This document shows, piece by piece, positions 52,636-60,724 of a stretch of DNA of 64,000 nt. Every line of letters starts with the position of its first letter. Positions within the stretch are counted from its first letter, which is position 1. This DNA comes from Dictyobacter kobayashii (GTDB lineage: Bacteria > Chloroflexota > Ktedonobacteria > Ktedonobacterales > Ktedonobacteraceae). The translations under genes and the position numbers were made by a program. The stretch is taken from positions 3,038,001 through 3,102,000 of the forward strand of contig NZ_BIFS01000001.1 in the NCBI RefSeq assembly GCF_003967555.1. The letters run 5' to 3'. The notes beneath the pieces were generated by a model. It was not told the origin of the DNA. It saw only the letters and a program-made list of their open reading frames with translations, and did no database searches.

Positions 52636-52660
52636 TTATCTATCTATTTTATTTATATTC

Positions 52661-52737
52661 TTTCTTCTCTGATGCAAAGATTCGTACATCGCACTTTTTG
52701 CATCAGAGAAGAAACACTCCTTGAGCGCCGAAGGTGC
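52661..52737. repeat. Tagged long hairpin element, copy D
   Basis: Perfect 18-bp arms (52661-52678 TTTCTTCTCTGATGCAAA, 52697-52714) around an 18-base loop, followed by CCTTGAGCGCCGAAGGTGCG (52718-52737), like the right flank of element A. It lies between convergent gene ends (small gene stop 52635, cydC stop 52744), where it can end both transcripts. Confidence 0.65.
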
Positions 52738-52743
52738 GTAAAC

Positions 52744-54510
52744 TCAGGCCGAAGCGATGGTTTTTGAGCGCTGCTGTTGCCACATGCGCCAGTAGAGCCC
52801 TTCGTTTTGCAATAGCGAGGTATGGGTGCCGCGCTCGACGATCTGACCATGCTGTAGTACCAGGATCTCATCGGCCATCTCCATCTCGGCCAGGCGATGG
52901 GTTACCATAATGGTTGTGCGCTGTTGACGCAATATTTTAAGCGCATCCAGCACCGCTCGCTCGGTAATTGCATCCAGGTTTACCGTTGGTTCATCCAGCA
53001 GTAAGATAGGGGAGTCTTTGAGGAAGGCCCGCGCGATGGCGACGCGTTGCCGTTCACCGCCGCTCAGGCGTAGCCCTTGCTCTCCAACCTGGGTGTCATA
53101 ACCATCTGGCAGACTCTGCACAAAATCATGCAGCTGGGCCTGTTTAGAGGCCTCGATAAGTTCTTCCTCGCTGGCTCCCTTGCGCGCAAGCAGTAGATTT
53201 TCACGGATAGTTGTATTAAACAGGTGCGTATCCTGTTCCACCACACTCACCATTTTATAGAGATCATCCTGTTGATAATCCTGTAACGGAGAGCCGCCAA
53301 GTGTAATCTTGCCTTCCTGGTAGTCCCAGAAGCGTAAGAGTAGATGGGCCAGTGTCGATTTGCCAGAGCCGCTGGGGCCAACCATCATCAAGCATTTTCC
53401 CTGAGGTAGCGTAAAGTTAACATCCTGCAATACATATGGCTCGCTGGCGGCATAGCGGAAATTCAAGTGCTCAACCTGAAGCGCTTGATCAGCCGGCGTA
53501 GGCGAGGGCTGACTGGGATTCTTGATCGCTGGTTTGGCGTCCACGACTTCGAACAGGCGGCGGGCCGCTTCTAGACTGCCACCTAACTGCTGGAAGGATG
53601 CCGCCAGAGGCATAACCCCTTCAAAGCTGGCCAGGGCACCCAGTACCAGGACCGCCAGGAACACGCCATTTAGCTCACCCCGGTAGACATAGGGGATGGC
53701 TACCAGCAGCATGGTCCAGGCCGTCAGGTTCATCAGCAGGTTGGTAAAGGTGCCCTGCATGCCACTGACATAGGCTGAGGTCATCTGCAACTTCTGCATC
53801 TTCTTGTTCAGGGTCTGGATATATCGTGCCTGGCGCTCTTCCTGACCAAAGGCGACCAGGTCGGCGATGCCCTGTACACTATCGACCAGGTGTGACTCCA
53901 GTTCGGCCTGGGTACTGATCATTTCACGGCTGACACGCCGGCCTAATAGATGGGCCAACCAGGGAACACCAATGCCAGAGATGATGTAGAAGGCGATAAA
54001 GATCAGGCCAAAGACCACCCCGAAGAAGCCAAAGAAGATCCACATGAGGATACCGATGATCAGTGCAACCAGCGGGGGGGCCAGGACGCGGATATAGAAA
54101 TTTTGAAGTGTATCAATGTCAGAGACCGCACGACGCAAGAGATCTCCACTGCGCAACTCTTGCTGCTGACCATCTTTTTGTTCCAGCAGGCGCGCTGGCA
54201 TCAATGGTTCCAGGGCGCTGTAAAACCAGACGCGTAGCCTGGCGAGCAACCGAAAGGTCGCGCGGTGCGACACCAGGCGTTCCAGATAACGGAATGTACC
54301 ACGGGCAATGCCGAAGAAGCGTACCCCGACAATGGCTACATTCAAGGCTGCCACCGAAGGATGCAGGGCGGCTGCTGAAATAAGATAAGCCGAGGTTGTG
54401 AGCAGGCCGATGCCGCTGAGCACTGTACATGAACCAAGCAGGGCGGCCAGTAACATCCAATTTCTAATCGGCCAGGCCAATTGTAACAGACGCCTTAGGG
54501 TGGTGTTCAT
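52744..54510 (-). CDS. cydC: CydC-type ABC exporter subunit (cytochrome bd assembly)
   Basis: 588 residues. Six-helix membrane domain (about 15-300), then an ATPase with GPSGSGKST, LSGGERQRVAIARAFL and ILLLDEPTVNLD. With CydD it forms the CydDC transporter, known in E. coli to be needed for cytochrome bd assembly, linked to thiol or heme handling. Its start overlaps the cydD stop by four bases. Last gene of the leftward cydABDC set; hairpin D follows. Assignment as C rather than D rests on gene order and sequence similarity. Confidence 0.9.
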   Translation of the reverse strand: MNTTLRRLLQLAWPIRNWMLLAALLGSCTVLSGIGLLTTSAYLISAAALHPSVAALNVAIVGVRFFGIARGTFRYLERLVSHRATFRLLARLRVWFYSALEPLMPARLLEQKDGQQQELRSGDLLRRAVSDIDTLQNFYIRVLAPPLVALIIGILMWIFFGFFGVVFGLIFIAFYIISGIGVPWLAHLLGRRVSREMISTQAELESHLVDSVQGIADLVAFGQEERQARYIQTLNKKMQKLQMTSAYVSGMQGTFTNLLMNLTAWTMLLVAIPYVYRGELNGVFLAVLVLGALASFEGVMPLAASFQQLGGSLEAARRLFEVVDAKPAIKNPSQPSPTPADQALQVEHLNFRYAASEPYVLQDVNFTLPQGKCLMMVGPSGSGKSTLAHLLLRFWDYQEGKITLGGSPLQDYQQDDLYKMVSVVEQDTHLFNTTIRENLLLARKGASEEELIEASKQAQLHDFVQSLPDGYDTQVGEQGLRLSGGERQRVAIARAFLKDSPILLLDEPTVNLDAITERAVLDALKILRQQRTTIMVTHRLAEMEMADEILVLQHGQIVERGTHTSLLQNEGLYWRMWQQQRSKTIASA

Positions 54511-56258
54511 ACCATCGCCTCCTCTTCTTCATACGCCTTGATCAGTTCCTGGTAAGCAGGCGATTGGGCGAGTAACTCCTGATGTGTTCCACTACCAATG
54601 ACCTGACCATCCTGCAGGACAACAATGCGGTCCGCGCTACTGATGGTATGCAGCCGATGAGCAATGATCAAGACAAAATGCTCGGGGGCGACGCGGTCAA
54701 TGCTTTCCAGTACTCTGGCCTCGCTCTCTGCATCCAGGGTCGAGGTGGCCTCATCGAGCAGCAGAATAGGACTTTGCTTGAGCAGGGCGCGTGCCAGGCT
54801 CAGACGCTGTAGTTGTCCACCACTCAAACGGGTGCCGCGCTCACCGATCCGCGTCTCATAACCTTGCGGAAGCGTCTGTATAAAATCATGCAGATTCGCC
54901 ATGAGGGCCGCTTCAATGACCTCTTCCATACTGGCCTCGGGCCGGCCCAGGCGGATATTATCGGCGATCGTCGTATTAAACAGGTAGGGGCGCTGTGGCT
55001 GCCAGGCTACCAGCTTTCGCCATTCGGCAGCTGTGAAGCTGCGGATATCCTTGCCGTCAGCCTGGATACTGCCCTGATCGGGTTCAATGAAGCGTAGTAG
55101 CAGATTGACCAGTGTACTCTTGCCCGCGCCACTCTTACCCACCAGGGCGACTTTCTGGCCGCGCTCGATAGCAAAGGAGACGCCGCGCAGGGCCTCCTGG
55201 CGTTGTCCGTCCGCTGTTGGATACGCAAAGTGTATCCCGTCGATAGATAGTCTTTGCTCAATTTTCGCTGGCGTGGTAGATAAGGCGGCCGGCTTCTCAT
55301 TTTTCACGGGCACCTCTAGAATATCAAAGATACGCTGAGCACCTGCCGAGCTATTCATGCTGGCGTGAAACTGAGTACCTAGATTGCGCAAGGGCTGGTA
55401 AAACTCGGGTGTGAGCAGGAGCACAAAGAAGGCTTGCTCAAAAGGAATATTGCCGTAGAGCAGGCGCAGCCCAATCTCAACAGCGATAATCGCATTACTG
55501 ATGGTTGATCCCAGCTCCATCACAAAAGAGGATAAAAAGGCCACTCGCAACACTGCCATGGTGGTATCTCCATAGCGATCGCTCATGCGGCGAATCGTCT
55601 CTTGTTGGATCTTATTGCGCCCGAAGAGTTTAAGCGTCGTCATACCTTGCAAGACATCCAGAAAGTGCGCACTCAGATGGCTCATCTGGCGCCAGCGACT
55701 CTCAGTCATGGCGTTTGCTTGCAGGCCGATCAGGATCATAAATACGGGCAGGATCGGCCAGGTCACCAGCAGTACGACGCCGGAGAGTACATCGGTCGAG
55801 AAGACCATAATCAGGATGGCCACCGGAATAATAATGGTCGCGCATACCTGCGGAAAGAACAGGTTGAAGTAGGCATCCAGCGACTCAACTGCTTCCGTCG
55901 TGGTATTGGCAATCTCCCCGCTACGTTCGCCTCGCACATACATTGGTCCTAATTTGAGCAGATGGTTAAAGAGGCGCAGGCGCAGATCGCTTTTGACTTT
56001 TCCCGAGACTGTGTTGGTCGCGATATCGTTTCCCCAGATGACCGCCGCTCTACCCAACAGAACTACGAGCAAGATGAGCAGGGCGCTGGTCACCTGAGTC
56101 AGGCTTTGTTTATTTAAGAAGACTGCATTGATGATAGAGGCAATATAGTGTGATTGTAGGATAATAAAAATGGCGGTAAGTAAACTGAGCGCACCCACAA
56201 TTACCACATAAATGCGCATCGTTTTGACATATTGTAGCAGGCGTTTATTAATCTTCAT
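54507..56258 (-). CDS. cydD: CydD-type ABC exporter subunit (cytochrome bd assembly)
   Basis: About 583 residues. N-terminal membrane domain with RGERSGEIANTTTEAVESLDA and YFNLFFPQVCATIIIPVAIL, typical of CydD. ATPase with GKSGAGKST, LSGGQLQRLSLARALL and ILLLDEATSTLD. The start at 56258 (MKINKRLL) has AGGAG eight bases upstream. It partners with CydC, whose gene overlaps its stop. It lies 180 bp after cydB in the same direction. Confidence 0.92.
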   Translation of the reverse strand: MKINKRLLQYVKTMRIYVVIVGALSLLTAIFIILQSHYIASIINAVFLNKQSLTQVTSALLILLVVLLGRAAVIWGNDIATNTVSGKVKSDLRLRLFNHLLKLGPMYVRGERSGEIANTTTEAVESLDAYFNLFFPQVCATIIIPVAILIMVFSTDVLSGVVLLVTWPILPVFMILIGLQANAMTESRWRQMSHLSAHFLDVLQGMTTLKLFGRNKIQQETIRRMSDRYGDTTMAVLRVAFLSSFVMELGSTISNAIIAVEIGLRLLYGNIPFEQAFFVLLLTPEFYQPLRNLGTQFHASMNSSAGAQRIFDILEVPVKNEKPAALSTTPAKIEQRLSIDGIHFAYPTADGQRQEALRGVSFAIERGQKVALVGKSGAGKSTLVNLLLRFIEPDQGSIQADGKDIRSFTAAEWRKLVAWQPQRPYLFNTTIADNIRLGRPEASMEEVIEAALMANLHDFIQTLPQGYETRIGERGTRLSGGQLQRLSLARALLKQSPILLLDEATSTLDAESEARVLESIDRVAPEHFVLIIAHRLHTISSADRIVVLQDGQVIGSGTHQELLAQSPAYQELIKAYEEEEAMV

Positions 56259-56437
56259 GAGCACCGCTCCTGATCGCGTTGACAAGCTGTTGCGGCTAGC
56301 TTTGTTTCAGATCCTTCTGAACTTTTTCTGATGGTATTCCACGCATTGGCTATGCGGTAGGGCAAGCGTGGCGCATACTCTGTATCCCTGACTGATGAAC
56401 GTCAATCCATTATATCAGGGTACAGGATGCTTTGATA

Positions 56438-57457
56438 TTAGTAGTGGCCGATTTTGTGTGGTTGGATACGCTGTTTGAAGACCCAGTAGTTCCAGCCCTG
56501 ATAGAGCAATACAATCGGCACAATGGTAAGTCCCAGCCAGCTCATCACTGTAAGGGTATATGGACTGGACGAAGCATTGCGGATCGTCAGTGTCCAGGCT
56601 GGATTGAGGCTAGAGATCATGATATTGGGGAAGCTCCCAAAGCCAATGGTCAGGGCGGCCAGCACAATAGTTACTGTGGTCATGATAAAGGCCCAGCCAC
56701 TATGGTGTCGCTTCATGAGCAATGGGATAGAGACTAGAGCGGCCAGCATGGCGTATCCCAGTGGCATCATCTTTGCATCCAGCAGCAGGCGGTGGAAGAC
56801 CGCTGAGTTGCTAAAGCCGTAAGCGACAAAGAGCAGGAACAGTACCACTGTTGGCAACCAGAGGCGCTGGGCGGCCTGTTCGGCCCGTGCCATCAAAGGA
56901 CCCTCAACGCGCAGGCTCAGGAAGATCGCCCCATGGAGTGCGAAGAGCACGACCACGACGAGGCCACAGAGCAAGGCGAAGGGATTGAATGGCGTGAGCA
57001 GCGTGCCCACATAATTCATTTTAGCGTCGATTGGCACGCCATGGATCAGGTTCGCTACAATCACACCCCATAAGAAGCCAGGGAGCAGGCTACCGATAAA
57101 GAACATACTATCCCACAGTTTGCGCCAGCGTGGGCTCTCCTGCATGCTGCGGAACTCAATGGCCGCGCCGCGGAAGATCAGGGCCAGCAAGACCAGGAAC
57201 ATCTCCAGGTAGAAGCCGCTGAACATGGTGGCATACCAGTTGGGAAAGGCAGCGAAGATGGCTCCGCCAGCCGCGATTAACCAGACCTCATTGCCGTCCC
57301 AGAACGGGCCGATCGAGTTGATAATCATACGTCGCTGGGTATCGTTCTTGCCCAGGAATGGCAAGAGGATACCGACACCATAGTCAAATCCTTCCAGTAC
57401 AAAGAAGCCTGTGAAGAGGATCATAATCAGAACAATCCAGAGTATTTGTAGGTCCAT
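56438..57457 (-). CDS. cydB: Cytochrome bd ubiquinol oxidase subunit II
   Basis: 339 residues with about eight to nine membrane helices. FFVLEGFDYGVGILLPFLGK near the N-terminus and IGPFWDGNEVWLIAAGGAIF are the conserved CydB motifs. It forms the oxidase complex with CydA in the cytoplasmic membrane, reducing oxygen with quinol electrons at low oxygen. It follows cydA by 13 bp. Confidence 0.96.
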   Translation of the reverse strand: MDLQILWIVLIMILFTGFFVLEGFDYGVGILLPFLGKNDTQRRMIINSIGPFWDGNEVWLIAAGGAIFAAFPNWYATMFSGFYLEMFLVLLALIFRGAAIEFRSMQESPRWRKLWDSMFFIGSLLPGFLWGVIVANLIHGVPIDAKMNYVGTLLTPFNPFALLCGLVVVVLFALHGAIFLSLRVEGPLMARAEQAAQRLWLPTVVLFLLFVAYGFSNSAVFHRLLLDAKMMPLGYAMLAALVSIPLLMKRHHSGWAFIMTTVTIVLAALTIGFGSFPNIMISSLNPAWTLTIRNASSSPYTLTVMSWLGLTIVPIVLLYQGWNYWVFKQRIQPHKIGHY

Positions 57458-57470
57458 AGTTTCCCTCTTC

Positions 57471-58856
57471 TTAGTAAGCTGTAACCAGCTCTTCTTCTTT
57501 ACTCTCTACATGTGTCTCTACGGCTTCGACACCCTGACGTGCTACTTTGAGCATTAATAGACCATCGATGACGGCCAGCACACCATAGACTGCGATGAAT
57601 GCGATCAACGAGAAGAGGATCACACCTGTGCTGACTGAAGGTGAAACACCGTCAGCGGTCTTTAACAGACCATTGACCAGCCAGGGTTGGCGACCAATCT
57701 CAGCGAGCACCCAGCCAAAGGTATTGGCGATATATGGGAGCGCAATGCCCGCGACCAGTATCCACAGGAACCAGCTCATCTGCTCCAGGCGCTTCTTCCA
57801 CATCAAGAAGAGGCCAGCCATTGACAGCAGGGCCATCACAGCGCCCGCGCCCAGCATCAGGCGGAAGCTCCAGTACGTTACCACTACCGGAGGAACATAG
57901 TTGCCAGGACCGTACTCTTTGACATACTGGGCTTGCAGCTCTTTAATACCTTTTACCTCGCCGGTCAGGTTGTTATAGGATAGGAAGCTCAAGGCATAAG
58001 GGACTTTGATCGCGAAAACATCTTTCATATTCTTAGGATCACCAATGGTGAACAGGGAGAAAGAGGCCGGGCTCTCGCTATCCCAGAGTGCTTCAGCGGC
58101 GGCCATCTTCATTGGCTGCTGCTGTACCACATGCTGACCACCCAGGTGGCCCGCTACTGAGACCGCGATACTACCTACGAGGGCGACGATCAGACCAATG
58201 CGCATTGAGCGCTGGAAGAAATCATGGTCCGCCGATTTTTTGATGAAGTGATAGGCACTGATACCAACTACAAAGAAAGCACCAGTCGTGATTGCTCCGA
58301 AGAAGACGTGGGGGAACTGCTCCCACAGGGTTGGATTGGTTAACAGGGCAAAGAAGTTAGTCATCTCTGCGCGGCCATTGTGGATGGCATAGCCAACCGG
58401 CTGCTGCATAAATGCATTGGCGATAATAATCCAGAAGGCAGAGAGGTTAGAGGCCAGCACTACCAGCCAGATCGCCAGCAGGTGTACCTTTTTCGAAAGT
58501 TTCTCCCAGCCGAAGATCCAGACGCCCAGAAAGGTCGATTCCAGGAAGAAGGCCAGCAGCGCCTCAATCGCCAGCGGAGCCCCAAAGACATCGCCAATGA
58601 AGCGCGAGTAAGTCGACCAGTTCATTCCAAATTGAAATTCCTGTACAATACCGGTCACTACTCCAAGCGCAAAGTTGATAAGAAACAGTTTGCCCCAGAA
58701 CTGGGCCATGCGTTTGTATGTTTCATTTCCTGTGCGTACATATTGCGTTTCCATCAGGGCGATAATCAAGGACAAGCCCATTGTCAGTGGCACAAAGAGG
58801 AAATGATAGATAATCGTACTGCCAAATTGTAAGCGTGAGAGTGTTAATGCATCCAC
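57471..58856 (-). CDS. cydA: Cytochrome bd ubiquinol oxidase subunit I
   Basis: 461 residues with about nine membrane helices. Heme-ligand regions are visible: the N-terminal RLQFGSTIIYHFLFVPLTMG with the His ligand, WGKLFLINFALGVVTGIVQE, and the invariant GRQPW in AEIGRQPWLVNG. The quinol loop (about 250-320) is short, as in Bacillus-type enzymes. AAGGAG lies upstream. First gene of cydABDC. A perfect palindrome 390 bp upstream may be regulatory. Confidence 0.96.
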   Translation of the reverse strand: MDALTLSRLQFGSTIIYHFLFVPLTMGLSLIIALMETQYVRTGNETYKRMAQFWGKLFLINFALGVVTGIVQEFQFGMNWSTYSRFIGDVFGAPLAIEALLAFFLESTFLGVWIFGWEKLSKKVHLLAIWLVVLASNLSAFWIIIANAFMQQPVGYAIHNGRAEMTNFFALLTNPTLWEQFPHVFFGAITTGAFFVVGISAYHFIKKSADHDFFQRSMRIGLIVALVGSIAVSVAGHLGGQHVVQQQPMKMAAAEALWDSESPASFSLFTIGDPKNMKDVFAIKVPYALSFLSYNNLTGEVKGIKELQAQYVKEYGPGNYVPPVVVTYWSFRLMLGAGAVMALLSMAGLFLMWKKRLEQMSWFLWILVAGIALPYIANTFGWVLAEIGRQPWLVNGLLKTADGVSPSVSTGVILFSLIAFIAVYGVLAVIDGLLMLKVARQGVEAVETHVESKEEELVTAY

Positions 58857-59394
58857 AGATGCTCTCCTTATTGTCTATCGTAACGTTGTTATGTTCGTGG
58901 ATCTATCTGCAAGAGTCCAATTCGCTTCGTTGCTTTTTTCTTTTTGTTTGTTCATGCATAGTATGACATTGGCGGGGGCCTCTAGACATCAGAACTTTAC
59001 CCGATTACTGACCTGATTATTGTCGCCCGTTTCGAAAAGATTTTGGTGCATAACATGTTTGAGGAGTTTTATCTATCAGATTTCATCGCATCCCTGGACG
59101 CTCTTTTGCAATGGTAGCAAGCAATTTAAATGACAACAAGGAGCAAATGGCAGAAATAAAGCATATTTTTAGCTGACTCAAGGCGCATAAGGAGCGCATC
59201 CATAGCACCTTAGTGTATTTGGTACGATAACCTGAGACCCTATAAGTGTATACTATACACTCAGGTGTGCGGTAAGGTAATCGACCTACAGGCAGAGGTT
59301 GTTCGAGCGCGAGGCCCGCCCTATGGGCATCGTATGTCGCGTTTCATTTAAAGATCAAAATCAAACAAAAAAACGAATTATCGAGGGGTCGCAC
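58857..59394. other. Long upstream region of cydA with one palindrome
   Basis: No gene is seen in 538 bp. GTGTATACTATACAC (59246-59260) is a perfect palindrome around one base and a candidate operator. I looked for a Rex-type site (TTGTGAA...TTCACAA) and found none. Confidence 0.45.
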
Positions 59395-59876
59395 CTACGA
59401 GGGGCGCACGGATGTGGCGGAGGTGAGCTTTATGATATCATCGACCTTTAGCTGAAGGTTGACACCGCGCTGGCCGGCGCTAATGGCGATTTCGTCAAAT
59501 TGGGAGGCGCTCCCGTCGATATATACGTCGAAGGGACGGTTGAGCAGGGCGAGGGCCGAAATGCCGCCAACTTTGAGGCCGGTCAATTTCTCCGCTTGAT
59601 CGTGACCAGCCATGTGTACCGCTTTGGACCCGATCTCATGGGCGAAGTGGCGTAGATTGAGCTCCTGGTTGGCCGGTACCATTACCAACAGTGGATGGGC
59701 ATTGGGGCGTCTTCACGCAATACCACCAGGGTTTTAAAAACCTGGGAGGCCGGCAGACCGATCCGGGTTGCTACCTCTTCGGCGTTATGGATGGTATCGG
59801 GAAAGAGGTGGACTGTATATGGGATTTTTTGTGCATCCAATACGCGCATTGCCTGCGTACGTACTTTTTTTGCCAT
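59395..59876 (-). pseudogene. ybaK: YbaK/Cys-tRNA(Pro) deacylase-like protein (frameshifted)
   Basis: About 160 residues when repaired. The N-terminal MAKKVRTQAMRVLDAQKIPY and ASQVFKTLVVLRED, and the C-terminal GHDQAEKLTGLKVGGISALALL, match YbaK/EbsC-type enzymes that clear mischarged Cys-tRNA(Pro). The frame breaks at the C4/G4 run near 59702-59706. One added C gives APNAHPLLVMVPANQELNL and joins both halves. Shine-Dalgarno is weak (AAAGGAT). Isolated gene. Confidence 0.88.
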
Positions 59877-59956
59877 ACAAGCTATCCTTTATCTGTGTCT
59901 GGTAGAGATATCTAGCGACTGGTCGCTATAGTATACATCATGGCATTGCTTGCTTG

Positions 59957-60043
59957 TGGACGTGCGCATGCGCGCCCGAGCAGTTTATAAAAGCTCTACA
60001 GAAAGTGCGCGAAGCGCACTTTCTGTAGAGCTTTTATAAACTG
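59957..60043 (-). repeat. Tagged long hairpin element, copy B
   Basis: The GC tag TGGACGTGCGCATGCGCGCC, then CGAGC (59957-59982) adjoins a perfect 30-bp inverted repeat (59981-60010 and 60014-60043, loop GAA). It follows the stop of the NarL-type regulator gene at 60062 and probably ends its transcript. Confidence 0.7.
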
Positions 60044-60061
60044 TATATTGATATAAAAAAC

Positions 60062-60724
60062 TTAGCGTTCTTCCAGTAGGAGGCCTTGTCTCTGGGCCAG
60101 GGCAATGGCTTCGGCGCGTGATTGTACGCCTAGCTTGCCATACAGGCTGGTCAGATGGGTTTCAATTGTTTTGACGGAGACACTGAGGCGTTTGCTGATC
60201 TCGGTATTGCGCAGTCCCTGTACTACTAAGCGCAACACTTCTAGCTCGCGACCGGTCAATGGTTCGCGGGGCCCGGTCAGGGTTGCGCGCTCTTCATCCA
60301 GCAACTGGCGAATCTCCGGGGAGAGGCTGTGTTTGCCTTGCGCTATATCATGGATAGCCTGGCGGATATTGCTGCCGCTGGCGCTCTTTAGCCAGTAGCC
60401 TTTTACGCCAAATTTCAGCATGGTCTGCACATAGGCAATCTGATCATAGGCGGTCAAGACCAGGATGGCGGGCGGTGTGTGTCCTGGCTGTGGGTGCGTC
60501 AGGAGAGCCTGGGCGGCCCCAAAGCCATTCATGCCTTTCATCGAGATATCCAGAACCACCACATCAGGCTGCATCCGCTGGCAGAAAGTCAGTACCTCGG
60601 CCCCATCCTGGGCCTCTCCGATCACCTCCAGTGAGGAATCCTCTTCGAGCAGTTTACGTGTGCCCTCACGCATCATGGCGTGATCATCTGCTAACAGGAT
60701 GGTCACAGTATGAGTGTTTTTCAT
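60062..60724 (-). CDS. NarL/LuxR-family response regulator
   Basis: 220 residues. Receiver domain with LLADDHAMMREG, phospho-Asp in VVVLDISMKGMNG and the YWLKSASG Lys region. C-terminal LuxR helix-turn-helix, PLTGRELEVLRLVVQGLRNT and EISKRLSVSVKTIETHLTSL. It overlaps the end of the histidine kinase gene by four bases and is its partner. Targets are unknown. Confidence 0.95.
   Translation of the reverse strand: MKNTHTVTILLADDHAMMREGTRKLLEEDSSLEVIGEAQDGAEVLTFCQRMQPDVVVLDISMKGMNGFGAAQALLTHPQPGHTPPAILVLTAYDQIAYVQTMLKFGVKGYWLKSASGSNIRQAIHDIAQGKHSLSPEIRQLLDEERATLTGPREPLTGRELEVLRLVVQGLRNTEISKRLSVSVKTIETHLTSLYGKLGVQSRAEAIALAQRQGLLLEER

Noticed and set aside
58857..59394. A Rex-type redox operator upstream of cydA
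   Set aside because: No TTGTGAA-like inverted repeat was found on reading the region.
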